A DNA stretch of 47,525 bases from an uncultured Verrucomicrobiota bacterium (GTDB taxonomy: Bacteria > Verrucomicrobiota > Kiritimatiellia > SS1-B-03-39 > UBA6053), in assembly GCA_937127435.1 (NCBI GenBank), contig CAKZLZ010000095.1, positions 1 to 47,525 on the forward strand. The letters are read 5' to 3'. The notes beneath the pieces were generated by a model. It searched no databases. It saw only the letters and a list, made by a program, of their open reading frames with translations, and was not told the DNA's origin. Positions 36,146-45,288 of the stretch are shown piece by piece. Position numbers and translations under genes: made by a program. Position 1 is the first letter of the stretch. Each line of letters opens with the position of its first letter.

Positions 36146-38449
36146 TTAAAACGGTTTACCTGTTAAGAGTGTCCCGGAAGCAGATTTCAACCTTAGCCCG
36201 CCTGTAAGCTCCACCCGCAAAACACCCAAACCTACTGCGTGTACACGGTGCTCCGCAGCTTCACGCAGAGGGGAAACCCCATCAAATGTTCTGCCTGAAA
36301 ACACCACCACTTCCGGGGACACCGCTTGTAAAAATTCCGGATGCACGCCATCCTGCCCGCGGGGGTGTCCCGCAAGCAGAACCCGGGAGGACAAGGCCAT
36401 GCCTGAAGCCAAGCATTCCTTTTCCACCCGTTCCCCCGCTCCACCCATAAGCAAAATGGAAGAAACACCCCGGGTGAACCTCAACACCAAACTCCGGTCA
36501 TCCGCCGCACCGTGACTGCTTTCAGCACCGGGATGCAATACTTCAATGTTCCAACCGCCCGCCAGAAAAACATCCCCTCTTTTTAATCCTTGCGGGGCGG
36601 GCTCTAATTCCTGAAAAAGACGATGCGAAAGATCCGTTTCGGCCACAAAAAGTTGTTTGGGGTTATAACTTTCGTAGAGAACACGCCATCCCTCCACGTG
36701 ATAGCGGTCAGGATGGGTGAAAATCAAAGCGTCAATCTTGTCGACCCCCTGTGATTGCAACATTTGAGTGACCTGCCTGCCGCTCCAGGCGGAACCGGCA
36801 TCCACCAATATAATTCCATGTCCGGGTTGCCGGAACCAAAACGCCTGTCCCCGCTCCGCATCCATGACGCCCAGCTCAGGTTCCCGATATTCCAACCAAC
36901 GCGCAGTCACGGCAAAGGACGCGAGCCCCAGCAACCCGGCAACCGCCCAAATTTTCCGCCGCGGCCACCGCCACCAACAAAACAAGCAGCCATAAAAGAC
37001 AAGCAACATCCAGAGAGGAGGCGCCTTCACCCACTGCGTCCCCCCGGGGACCCGCTCCAAAAAGGCCACCCAGGAAAGCAGCGCCTGCGCACTCCAGCGG
37101 GCGGGGATAAAAGCCACCGCGGTTGCGGATGCAGGCAGGAAAACAGCGAGCAACGCGGGGAATCCACTGGCCAAAAGCAGAAAAGTCAGGGGAACCGCCA
37201 GCAAATTCCCCACCAGCCCAATCGGTGAAAACAGATGAAAGGTGTAGGCGGTCAGAGGCGAAGAAATCACAAAACACAATGCGGTCACCATCAGCGCACC
37301 TTGGAGCGGCGGCCAAATATGTCGTTCGCGGAATTGCCTTCCCGCCGAGGACACCCGCCAGGGATCCGGCGCGCAGGCAAGCTGTATCTGTTTTGCAAAG
37401 GCCTTGCCAAAAGCCAGTAGACTTCCCACCAGCAGGAATGAATACTGAAAACCTAAATCATACACTTGCGCCGGCGCAATGGTAACAATCAGGAACAACG
37501 CGAGCGCAAAAGCGGATTGCAAATGGGCTTTTCGATTGAAGGGAGCCGCCAGCAGGAGACAGGCGATCATCATCAGCGCCCGCAACGCACTCGCACGGAG
37601 TCCGGTATAAAGGGTAAACACCATCAACAAAGGCAAGACCACCCAAAAATAATGACGCGGAGACATCCCGGCCCAGCGACAAGCAAAGATGAGCATGGAA
37701 GACAAAAGTCCCAAATGAAGCCCCGATACTGCAAACACATGGATCAAACCGGTGCGGACAAACCGCTGTACCGTTTCCCGATCCAATTCACTGCGTTGCC
37801 CCAGTAAAAGTGCCTTTAAGGTTGCGGAAACTTCCGGGCGATTCGGGCAAGCCGCAGAAATTTCTTTCGCTAAGCGTTCGCGAACTTGAAAGAAACCACT
37901 CAGCACGGCGCTTCCTTGCCGGGATGAGATTTGTTGGAGAGAACCGGGGTCCGGAATAAATTTCCAATCTGCCCGATAAAGACCTACATAACTAAAATTC
38001 CCCGGTACCAATACGCCGGAGGCTTCCCAAACCGAACCGGTCACCCCGTTCAAACTTTCAGGTGCCGTCAATCGCAGTTGCACCCGCCCCGTTGACGTAT
38101 CCCACGCGCCTTCCCTATAATTTTTACGCACCAAAACCGGGGTCCGAATTTCCTGCGCCTCGCCGGGAAATGAAAAGATATCCCCGTCCCCGCGAATTTC
38201 AAATCGGAGTCGGACGGATTGTGCTTGGGGCCGAAAAACTGCTCGAAGATCATCCGCCGCGGGCCTTCCGGTCAAAAAGACCCATAAAAGACAAAGAGCA
38301 AATCCGAAGGCAACTCCCCGAAAACGTAGGGGCCCCCACTTGGCCAGCAGCAGGCAACCCAGCGACACCCCCACTGCGGCCGAGAGAGAAATCCAAGGCA
38401 ACGCGGCAGCTGCCAGTAACATACAAGCAGCAAGTCCGGAGAGTTTCAC
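36146..38449 (-). CDS. comEC: ComEC/Rec2-family DNA-uptake membrane protein
   Basis: The protein has 767 residues. N-terminal helices lead into a periplasmic OB-like domain (about 70-170), then the competence domain (about 195-480) with FVRTGLIHVFAVSGLHLGLLS and a series of membrane helices. The C-terminal domain (about 525-750) is a metallo-beta-lactamase fold, but its metal motifs are altered: THPDRYH (578-584) where HxHxDH is usual, LLMGGAGE where LLxGD is usual, and AGHPRGQDG in place of HHGS. The start is GTG with AAAGGCTC upstream, 6 bp after thiD ends. ComEC forms the inner-membrane channel for transformation. Confidence 0.9.
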   Translation of the reverse strand: MKLSGLAACMLLAAAALPWISLSAAVGVSLGCLLLAKWGPLRFRGVAFGFALCLLWVFLTGRPAADDLRAVFRPQAQSVRLRFEIRGDGDIFSFPGEAQEIRTPVLVRKNYREGAWDTSTGRVQLRLTAPESLNGVTGSVWEASGVLVPGNFSYVGLYRADWKFIPDPGSLQQISSRQGSAVLSGFFQVRERLAKEISAACPNRPEVSATLKALLLGQRSELDRETVQRFVRTGLIHVFAVSGLHLGLLSSMLIFACRWAGMSPRHYFWVVLPLLMVFTLYTGLRASALRALMMIACLLLAAPFNRKAHLQSAFALALFLIVTIAPAQVYDLGFQYSFLLVGSLLAFGKAFAKQIQLACAPDPWRVSSAGRQFRERHIWPPLQGALMVTALCFVISSPLTAYTFHLFSPIGLVGNLLAVPLTFLLLASGFPALLAVFLPASATAVAFIPARWSAQALLSWVAFLERVPGGTQWVKAPPLWMLLVFYGCLFCWWRWPRRKIWAVAGLLGLASFAVTARWLEYREPELGVMDAERGQAFWFRQPGHGIILVDAGSAWSGRQVTQMLQSQGVDKIDALIFTHPDRYHVEGWRVLYESYNPKQLFVAETDLSHRLFQELEPAPQGLKRGDVFLAGGWNIEVLHPGAESSHGAADDRSLVLRFTRGVSSILLMGGAGERVEKECLASGMALSSRVLLAGHPRGQDGVHPEFLQAVSPEVVVFSGRTFDGVSPLREAAEHRVHAVGLGVLRVELTGGLRLKSASGTLLTGKPF

Positions 38450-38455
38450 GAGCCT

Positions 38456-39262
38456 TTAATGAACAGATAAATGAAGCGGAACGTGAGGGCCGACATGCCA
38501 GGCCTCTTTGAGCGCCCGGCTGACCAACAACCGGGATTCCTGAACCGCATCCGTCAACAACATGCCTTTGGCAATCATGGCGGTGAGCGCGGCAGAATAT
38601 GTACATCCAGCCCCGTGCGTTTCCAATACCTTCACCCGGTCATGCACAAATTCACTCAGCTCGCCCTCGTCACAAAGAATATCCGTCAAATACTCGCCGG
38701 GAAGTCCGCCACCGGTTGCCACACAGGCAATTTCATATTTTTCCGAAATTGTTTGTGCCGCTTTCCGGAGGTCCTCAACCGACCCGATAGGGAAACCTGC
38801 GAGAATTTCACATTCGTGTACGTTGGGAGTAACCACCCGCGCCACCGGCAACAACGCGCTTTTCAAGGCCTCAACCGCATCTGCATCCATCATACGCACG
38901 CCCTTGGACGTAATCATTCTCGGATCCACCACTAAAATGGGAATGCCACATTCTTCATCCGCCTCCACCACCATTTCCACCAATTCCCGGGTGGGCAGCA
39001 AACCGGTTTTGGCCGCCGAGATCGGAAATCCGTCACTTACGGACATGATTTGCTCCTTCACTAAATCCGCCGGCAAGGCGTGCATGCGCCGGAATTCCGT
39101 GGGGGTTTGTGCCGTCACTGCCGTGATGGCACAAGTGCCAAACACATCGAGAGCTGAAAATGTTTTTAAGTCAGCCTGGATTCCACTTCCAGCACCGCTA
39201 TCGGAGCTGGCAATGGTGAGAACCACCGGCACATCTGAGTTGGTATAATCAAAAGAAGTCAT
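38456..39262 (-). CDS. thiD: hydroxymethylpyrimidine/phosphomethylpyrimidine kinase
   Basis: This 268-residue protein of the ribokinase family has SDSGAGSGIQADLKTFSALD near the start (SDSSGGAGIQADLKT in most ThiD), AKTGLLPTRELV, VVDPRMITSKG, and the anion-hole/catalytic motif ETHGAGCTYSAALTAMIAKG with Gly-Ala-Gly-Cys. ThiD makes HMP pyrophosphate for thiamine synthesis. No other thiamine gene or TPP riboswitch was recognised in the 220 bp upstream. It sits 6 bp before comEC in the same direction, an arrangement likely due to genome compaction. Confidence 0.92.
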   Translation of the reverse strand: MTSFDYTNSDVPVVLTIASSDSGAGSGIQADLKTFSALDVFGTCAITAVTAQTPTEFRRMHALPADLVKEQIMSVSDGFPISAAKTGLLPTRELVEMVVEADEECGIPILVVDPRMITSKGVRMMDADAVEALKSALLPVARVVTPNVHECEILAGFPIGSVEDLRKAAQTISEKYEIACVATGGGLPGEYLTDILCDEGELSEFVHDRVKVLETHGAGCTYSAALTAMIAKGMLLTDAVQESRLLVSRALKEAWHVGPHVPLHLSVH

Positions 39263-39387
39263 GACTATACTTTAAGTACCCCGGAGCTGAAGGTCGAGTT
39301 CTTTCAATGGTGGATTCAAGATTACAGCTACACTTTGATCCACCGCAGATTTTGAAAGGAAAGCGGTCCAACCAGCGTATTGCGGCT

Positions 39388-39462
39388 ATGAAAGCTCATC
39401 TACTCCTCTTCGGCGCTTCCGGCGGTATCGCCACCGCCCTGCGCAAACTGCCGACAGGTTAA
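39388..39462 (+). pseudogene. possible remnant of an SDR/NAD-binding gene
   Basis: A 24-codon frame reads MKAHLLLFGASGGIATALRK then LPTG. LLLFGASGGIATAL is the glycine-rich start of a short-chain dehydrogenase Rossmann fold (GxSGGI). The frame stops at once, and the next gene (39485) ends on the opposite strand 23 bp later. It looks like the first residues of a truncated gene. It could be chance. Confidence 0.4.
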
Positions 39463-39484
39463 GCTGGAGCGCTCCCGGCCCACC

Positions 39485-40546
39485 TTAAAACGAACTTCCA
39501 TCCCTCCATTGACTCGGGGTTTTCCCGGTAGCTTTTCTAAAAAAGGCACTGAACCGCGGAGGATCCGGGATCCCGATTTCCTGTCCGATACGGGCGATGG
39601 TCCAATCGGTCTCCACCAATAGTCTTTTCGCCTCCTTCGCACGGTGTTGCATAAAATAGGCATAAGGTGTCACCCCGTTTTCCCGTGAAAATGCATTTTC
39701 AAATGACCGGCGTGACATTCCCATGCGGCGGGCCCATTCCTCCACCGGGGGGGCTTCAGCCAGCACCGGCACCAACCACTCATCCAGCCGTTCGCGTAAA
39801 CTCAGAGAGTCCTGTAATTTTCGTGAACTTTGACGGAGAATCAATCTCCCCGGCGGCACCAAAATTTGACGGGGACTGTCGCCTTCCATTTGTTTCTGTA
39901 ATAAATATGCCGCCTGCCGCCCCAGCTCCCGATGCGGCTCCGGCAGTGTGCTGATTTCCATGTCGGCAAGCAACCGGTCCAGCCTTCGGTCCCCCACCCC
40001 CACAAATCCAAACTGCTCCGGCACCGCTTTTCCCAGAGAACGGGCCATGTGAATCCCCTGACGGGCCAAAAAGTCTGTGGCGCAAAAGATGCCCGCATGA
40101 CACGGGCCCGTCAGTAAATCCCGAAGAGAGGCGGCGGAACGGATCCAAGTCATGCCTTCCAAGCGGCGGGGGGAATAATAAAACATCTCTTCATAGCCCC
40201 TTTCCTCAAAATGTGCCGCCACCTGCGCCATCCCCTTTTCCATATCCAGCGAAACCGAAAACACCTCCTCTCCCAAAGGCATTGCCCCCCGGTGCACCAA
40301 GGCCAAAGACGCCGGCAAACTTTGCAACCACTGCCAAGAAATAAAATCGCCTACCACTGCATCCACCACCCCTTTTGCCAACAGCCCCCGGAGTTGGGTT
40401 TCAAAGTGATCATGCAACATCCAGGTCTGCCACCCTTGCGCATCCGCCACTTCACAAAAGCCCTGATACACCTCCATCTCATCCTGAATCCGGCCCGAAA
40501 ATCCGTAGGCGACCCGAAGTCCATGGTTATTGCGTTTTTTCGACAT
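39485..40546 (-). CDS. XylR-type transcriptional regulator (LacI-like sensor with AraC HTH)
   Basis: The protein has 353 residues. The N-terminal part (about 8-250) is a periplasmic-binding-protein-like ligand domain (RVAYGFSGRIQDEMEVYQGF, FGFVGVGDRRLDRL). The C-terminal part (about 260-350) is an AraC double HTH (VEEWARRMGMSRRSFENAF, ARIGQEIGIPDPPRFSAFFR). This order is the XylR type, common in Planctomycetes and Verrucomicrobia for sugar-responsive control. It is divergent from gmd, and a palindrome lies in the 58-bp gap, so it may regulate gmd-fcl or itself. No strong Shine-Dalgarno is present. Confidence 0.93.
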   Translation of the reverse strand: MSKKRNNHGLRVAYGFSGRIQDEMEVYQGFCEVADAQGWQTWMLHDHFETQLRGLLAKGVVDAVVGDFISWQWLQSLPASLALVHRGAMPLGEEVFSVSLDMEKGMAQVAAHFEERGYEEMFYYSPRRLEGMTWIRSAASLRDLLTGPCHAGIFCATDFLARQGIHMARSLGKAVPEQFGFVGVGDRRLDRLLADMEISTLPEPHRELGRQAAYLLQKQMEGDSPRQILVPPGRLILRQSSRKLQDSLSLRERLDEWLVPVLAEAPPVEEWARRMGMSRRSFENAFSRENGVTPYAYFMQHRAKEAKRLLVETDWTIARIGQEIGIPDPPRFSAFFRKATGKTPSQWRDGSSF

Positions 40547-40570
40547 ATTTATTTACGTTATATCGCATTG

Positions 40571-40591
40571 TATCACTTTGCAAGTGTGATA
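40571..40591. promoter_or_regulatory. palindromic operator candidate between the regulator gene and gmd
   Basis: TATCAC (40571-40576) and GTGATA (40586-40591) are inverted with 9 bp between, and CACTT/AAGTG form an inner half-site pair offset inside them. It lies in the 58-bp divergent gap, 14 bp before the gmd start. It could bind the regulator encoded at 39485. Confidence 0.45.
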
Positions 40592-40604
40592 AGCTGACGG
40601 TCTT

Positions 40605-41633
40605 ATGAAAAAAGCACTCATTACCGGTATCACCGGCCAAGACGGATCGTACTTGGCTGAACTTCTTTTAGAAAAAGGCTACGAGGTTCACGGCATCATT
40701 CGCCGCGCTTCTTCCTTCAATACGGAACGGATTGACCATCTGTATCAGGATCCCCACATCAACGGCACCAAATTGTTTCTACATTACGGGGATGTCACTG
40801 ATTCTTCACAGATCTCCAGTCTGCTCTACGACGTGCAACCGGAAGAGATTTACCACCTGGCCGCCCAGAGCCATGTCCGGGTATCATTTGACACCCCGGA
40901 ATACACCGGCGACGTGACCGCATTGGGAACTGTTCGTTTGCTCGAGTCTATGCGCAAAGTCGGATTGCAGGGCGCACGTTTCTATCAGGCCTCCTCTTCC
41001 GAAATGTTCGGAAAAGTACATGAAGTACCCCAAACCGAGACCACCCCTTTCTACCCCCGCAGCCCTTACGGTTGCGCCAAGATGTACGCCTACTGGCTGA
41101 CCATCAACTACCGGGACTCCTACAACATGCATGCCTCAAACGGCATTCTGTTTAATCACGAATCCCCCCGTCGCGGCGAAACCTTCGTTACCCGCAAAAT
41201 CACCCGTGCCGCCACCCGCATTAAAATGGGCCTGCAGGACAAACTGTACCTGGGCAACCTCTCTGCCGAACGCGACTGGGGATATGCCCCGGATTACGTG
41301 GAAGCCATGTGGATGATGCTCCAGGCCGATCAGGGTGATGACTATGTTTGCGCCACCAACGAAACCCACTCTGTAAAACAGTTCGTTCAGGAAACCTTCG
41401 GCCTCCTCGATTTGGATTTTGAAGAATTCGTCGATTACGATGACCGCTACGAACGTCCTGCCGAAGTGGATCTGCTCATCGGTGATCCGGCCAAGGCCAA
41501 AAAACAGCTGGGCTGGGAACCGAAAGTGAAATTCAAAGAACTGGTTCGCATCATGGTGGAAGCCGACCTGGAGCTTGCCCGTAAGGAAGCTGCCGTGAAA
41601 CAAACCCTCTCCGACCTCGAACCCCGTCCGTAA
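40605..41633 (+). CDS. gmd: GDP-mannose 4,6-dehydratase
   Basis: The protein has 342 residues. The Rossmann motif [20 protein letters not shown] is at the N-terminus. The active-site region has [16 protein letters not shown] (Ser and Glu) and [12 protein letters not shown] (Tyr and Lys). [15 protein letters not shown] is the GMD signature after the catalytic Tyr. The enzyme makes GDP-4-keto-6-deoxymannose from GDP-mannose, the first step to GDP-L-fucose. It is followed by fcl 10 bp later, forming a two-gene operon. Confidence 0.97.
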   Translation: MKKALITGITGQDGSYLAELLLEKGYEVHGIIRRASSFNTERIDHLYQDPHINGTKLFLHYGDVTDSSQISSLLYDVQPEEIYHLAAQSHVRVSFDTPEYTGDVTALGTVRLLESMRKVGLQGARFYQASSSEMFGKVHEVPQTETTPFYPRSPYGCAKMYAYWLTINYRDSYNMHASNGILFNHESPRRGETFVTRKITRAATRIKMGLQDKLYLGNLSAERDWGYAPDYVEAMWMMLQADQGDDYVCATNETHSVKQFVQETFGLLDLDFEEFVDYDDRYERPAEVDLLIGDPAKAKKQLGWEPKVKFKELVRIMVEADLELARKEAAVKQTLSDLEPRP

Positions 41634-41643
41634 GCAACCAGCC

Positions 41644-42573
41644 ATGACAAAAATCTACATTTGCGGTCACCGGGGAATGGTGGGATCCAGTATCATGCGT
41701 GCACTGAGTGCACGCGGAGATTGCGAACTGATTACCCGGACGCACCGCGAATTGGATTTATGTAATCAGGCGGAAGTGAATGCTTTTTTCGCATCCGAAA
41801 AACCGGATGTGGTGATTCACTGTGCGGCCAAAGTGGGCGGCATTCACGCCAACCGGACCTACCCTGCCGAGTTTATTTATCAAAACTTGGCCATGTCATC
41901 CAACGTGATCCACGCAGCTTGGCAAAACGGGGTTCAACGCCTGGTTTATTTGGGAAGCTCATGCATTTATCCGCGGGAAGCCCCCCAACCCATGCAGGAA
42001 GACTGCCTGCTGACCAGCCCCTTGGAACCAACCAACGAAGCCTACGCCTTGGCCAAAATTGCCGGTTTGAAAATGTGTCAGTACTACCGGAGTCAATACG
42101 GGGTGTGTTACCACAGTGTGATGCCCACCAACCTGTATGGACCCGGTGACAATTATCATCCCGACAACAGCCATGTTATCCCCGGATTGATCCGTCGATT
42201 CCATCAGGCAAAAGTCGATCAGGACCCCTCGGTGATCCTCTGGGGCACCGGCACCCCCAAACGGGAATTTTTACATGTGGATGATCTCGCCAAAGGCATT
42301 CTTCATGTACTCGATCTCGAAAATCCGCCCGATATCGTAAACATCGGTTACGGCGAAGATATCTCAATCCGTGATCTCGCAGAATTGGTGAAATCCGCCG
42401 TGGGTTTCGAAGGGGAAATTGAACTCGATCCCTCCATGCCCGACGGCACCCCGCGTAAACTAATGGACAACTCCCGCATCCGGGAATTAGGCTGGAAACC
42501 TACTATCAGTCTGGAGCAAGGACTGACCCGTACGGTTCAGGAATTCCTCGCCGGCGATCACCAACGCGGTTAA
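41644..42573 (+). CDS. fcl: GDP-L-fucose synthase
   Basis: The protein has 309 residues. The NADP-binding motif [14 protein letters not shown] is near the start. The catalytic triad is visible as GSSCIYP (Ser) and YALAK (Tyr, Lys). [16 protein letters not shown] and [17 protein letters not shown] are family segments. The enzyme epimerises and reduces the Gmd product to GDP-L-fucose for capsule, LPS or glycoprotein. The stop is 13 bp from the convergent sulfatase gene, with no terminator hairpin seen. Confidence 0.97.
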   Translation: MTKIYICGHRGMVGSSIMRALSARGDCELITRTHRELDLCNQAEVNAFFASEKPDVVIHCAAKVGGIHANRTYPAEFIYQNLAMSSNVIHAAWQNGVQRLVYLGSSCIYPREAPQPMQEDCLLTSPLEPTNEAYALAKIAGLKMCQYYRSQYGVCYHSVMPTNLYGPGDNYHPDNSHVIPGLIRRFHQAKVDQDPSVILWGTGTPKREFLHVDDLAKGILHVLDLENPPDIVNIGYGEDISIRDLAELVKSAVGFEGEIELDPSMPDGTPRKLMDNSRIRELGWKPTISLEQGLTRTVQEFLAGDHQRG

Positions 42574-42586
42574 ACACCCGGCTGCC

Positions 42587-43861
42587 TCAATCGTGAACCG
42601 CCCCTTTGGGTGCAGGGATAGGGCCTGCGATGATGGGATCCCGGGTCGCTTCTAAATGACGGTGCAGCAGCTGCTTCAGCTCTGCTTCAATTTTCACGAA
42701 AGGCGCCTTGCCGGCAAGGTTGTTGCATTCGTGCGGATCAAATAAACGGTCGAACAACCGAACCTTGGAAGCGGGTTCTTGCCCCCACCCTTCATCTGAC
42801 CAGGCGGTATCAGAAAGCCCGGCATCACTTTTAGGAAATTGGCTCCACTCCGTATCTTCAAACCCTTCGATGTAGGCCCATCGCGAGGTCCGCACACAGC
42901 GGAAGGGATGGTAACTGTAGCCGTGATAATTGCTTTCGGTAAAGATCGCATCGTGCAATGCCTCCGACTCCCCTTTCAAAACCGGCAATAAACTCCGCCC
43001 TTCCAGCCAGTCCGGTTTTTCAATACCGACATAATCACAAATCGTGGGAAACACATCCAGCTGATTGCTCAGGACATCGGTCACTTGTCCCGCCGGAATC
43101 CCCGGTCCGCTGACCATAAACAGCACCCCGGTTCCGTGATCGGTCAAATTGTTTTTCATCGACGGAAAAGCCACGCCATGATCGGTGGTGACAATCACCA
43201 GCGTATTGTCCTTTAAGCCGCTCGCTTCCAGACAATCCAGAATCTCCCCCAGCGCCACATCCACGCGTTTCAGGAGCGCGTTAAAACCAGCCATATCTTT
43301 CCGGTACACCTCGGTATCCGGGAAAGGCGCGGGAGGACGGACATATCGCGCTTCACTTTCAGGCACATCTTCCGGAAAAGGCCGATGGGTTTCGGTAATA
43401 CCCACACTCGCAAAAAAGGGTTTGTCCCCTTCCTGACTTTGCTGCTCCAGAAAGGCCGTCGTCAACGGACCAATTCTTTTCGATTTTGCACCGGCCCCAG
43501 GCCGAATATATTCATCATAGCCCAGCTTCTCGTATTCCGGCCAGTTGACCACATGGTGAAAACCGATCAAGGCGGTGTGATAGCCCGCGGGCTTCAAACT
43601 GTGCACCAAATGCTTCTGCATGTCATTCAGTTCCGCACCTTTATGCGCAAGACTGATCATGCCGTTTTGATGCGGATATTGACCGGTGAGCAATGCGGCC
43701 CGGCTGGGGCTGCAGGTGGGTGCCACACAATGCATGTCTTTAAAGGTCATACCCGACTCGGCCATGCGCAAATAGTTCGGACTGGGAACCCCGTACCCGT
43801 ATGGGCTCACATAGCGGCCGGTGTCATGGGTGTGAAAGTAGATAATATTTGGTTTTTTCAT
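42587..43861 (-). CDS. formylglycine-type sulfatase (heparan N-sulfatase-like)
   Basis: The protein has 424 residues and no signal peptide that can be seen. The start at 43861 was chosen because it begins MKKPNIIYFHTHDTG and overlaps the upstream stop by 4 bp; the longer frame from 43918 adds an odd leader. The modified Cys50 is in CSPSRAALLTG (CxPxR). Metal ligands include Asp in THDTGRY and Asp-His in VTTDHG. The HTHDTGRYV start and overall length recall the SGSH subfamily. It is the third gene of the coupled operon with beta-mannosidase. No maturase (anSME/FGE) is seen in the window. Confidence 0.93.
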   Translation of the reverse strand: MKKPNIIYFHTHDTGRYVSPYGYGVPSPNYLRMAESGMTFKDMHCVAPTCSPSRAALLTGQYPHQNGMISLAHKGAELNDMQKHLVHSLKPAGYHTALIGFHHVVNWPEYEKLGYDEYIRPGAGAKSKRIGPLTTAFLEQQSQEGDKPFFASVGITETHRPFPEDVPESEARYVRPPAPFPDTEVYRKDMAGFNALLKRVDVALGEILDCLEASGLKDNTLVIVTTDHGVAFPSMKNNLTDHGTGVLFMVSGPGIPAGQVTDVLSNQLDVFPTICDYVGIEKPDWLEGRSLLPVLKGESEALHDAIFTESNYHGYSYHPFRCVRTSRWAYIEGFEDTEWSQFPKSDAGLSDTAWSDEGWGQEPASKVRLFDRLFDPHECNNLAGKAPFVKIEAELKQLLHRHLEATRDPIIAGPIPAPKGAVHD

Positions 43862-45288
43862 AAAAGGGGTGCCCAGGCCGTTTGTGCTGGAGGAGTGGAT
43901 TCCATCACATGAATCCATCGGTTGCGGTGCCAGGTCAATTGATCGGCATACCCGGGATCCGCAGCCAGATCCATTTTTTCACCGGGATCAGAGGCCGTAT
44001 GAAAAAGATTTTCCTTTGGATGGTCGGGATCTCCACCCTCATGCTGCCGAACATATTTAAAATCCGTCGAAGTAATCGCAGACCAATTCCCCCTGCATTC
44101 GGAAAAGGCAAAATCGCGGACCGCATTCTTTTCCCCGCGGATGACCGGAAGCAAAGAACGGCAGGGCACAATATCATGAAACGAGGGCCAGGATTTACTT
44201 AACGCAGACTGCGGATCCACGCCAGCAGCATCCAAAAGGGTGGCGGTAATATCCGTCAACTCAACCGGACAGTCAAAACGTGCTGCATTTAAATGAGCCG
44301 GGTGACGAACCGCCAAAGGAACCTGCAGGGATTCACGCCAAAACTGTGCTTTCTGCACCAGGTAATGGTCTCCCATCATTTCCCCGTGATCCGAAGTAAA
44401 CACGATCATGGTGTCATCCATCACCCCTTGCGCCTCAAGCAAATCAAACACTTTTCCGATTTCTTCATCCACCAACAACACGCAGGCTTTGTAGGCCCTG
44501 CGCAACTTCCACAGAATTTTTTTATCCTTCAGAGTCAACGGTTTTTCGCCAGGGATAAAATCATCCACTTCCTCATAAGGCACCTGATCCAAAAAACGCT
44601 GTGGAGGATCGAAAGGTTTATGCGGACTGCAAAATGAACCTAATAGAAAGAAAGGCTGATCCTTTGGACGTTCTGAAAGCGCTTCCCGGATTTTTCGACC
44701 GGTCACACAGTCAATATGATCCTCCTCAGCATAAGGCCAAGGGATGCCATCGGCATCAAGCTCCTCTCTGGGCGTCGCATGGTTCGGGCCCCGCGCATCC
44801 ACCCAGTCGCGATACCCATCCAGCAGGTTCCGCTCTTGCAAATAATCACAATAGTCACAATGATTTTTCATCGCAAGCTGTTTGCCCGACGTTTCCCATA
44901 CATGGTCATATCCCAAACCCTTCATCTCCGTCCTTAACGAAGTTAAAGGGACCCCCTTCCCTTTGGCGGTCTGCCAGGGCCAGGTTTGCAAATAGTGGAA
45001 TTTCCCCACCCCTGCCGTCCAATACCCCGCCTGTTGCAAAGCTTGCGGAAAGGTGGGATGCGAAAAATCTAAATCCCCCGACATCTGCAGGGTGCCGATT
45101 TGATGCGAATACTTTCCGGTCAAAAGAGCCGTACGCGCAGGCTGACAAATCGGGTTCACCGTTTGACAACGCATAAACGCACAGCCTTCCGCAATCCGGT
45201 CCATATTCGGGGTCGCCACTTTTGCATCCGGCGAATAGCCGATGCAATCGAAGCGTTGCTGGTCCGTCATGAGAAAGAGTAGATTCAT
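43858..45288 (-). CDS. formylglycine-type sulfatase
   Basis: The protein has 476 residues with a short N-terminus (MNLLFLMTDQQRFDCIGY) and no signal peptide. The catalytic Cys48 is in CQPARTALLTGKY, a CxPxR motif with Gln at the second position. Other family segments are GKFHYLQ and FTSDHGEMMGDHYLVQK, with Asp and His metal ligands. It belongs to the arylsulfatase A-like/S1 family and would remove sulfate from a polysaccharide. The start overlaps the beta-mannosidase stop by one base (TGATG) and the end overlaps the next sulfatase by 4 bp. Confidence 0.94.
   Translation of the reverse strand: MNLLFLMTDQQRFDCIGYSPDAKVATPNMDRIAEGCAFMRCQTVNPICQPARTALLTGKYSHQIGTLQMSGDLDFSHPTFPQALQQAGYWTAGVGKFHYLQTWPWQTAKGKGVPLTSLRTEMKGLGYDHVWETSGKQLAMKNHCDYCDYLQERNLLDGYRDWVDARGPNHATPREELDADGIPWPYAEEDHIDCVTGRKIREALSERPKDQPFFLLGSFCSPHKPFDPPQRFLDQVPYEEVDDFIPGEKPLTLKDKKILWKLRRAYKACVLLVDEEIGKVFDLLEAQGVMDDTMIVFTSDHGEMMGDHYLVQKAQFWRESLQVPLAVRHPAHLNAARFDCPVELTDITATLLDAAGVDPQSALSKSWPSFHDIVPCRSLLPVIRGEKNAVRDFAFSECRGNWSAITSTDFKYVRQHEGGDPDHPKENLFHTASDPGEKMDLAADPGYADQLTWHRNRWIHVMESTPPAQTAWAPLL

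Noticed and set aside
36107..36147. Inverted repeat AACTCTAA/TTAGAGTT between the hybrid kinase gene and comEC
   Set aside because: The 25-nt loop is long, the stem is AT-rich and overlaps the comEC stop, and there is no U-tract, so a terminator is not supported.
39263..39484. TPP riboswitch upstream of thiD
   Set aside because: The conserved CTGAGA-type and related TPP motifs were not seen in the region upstream of the thiD start.
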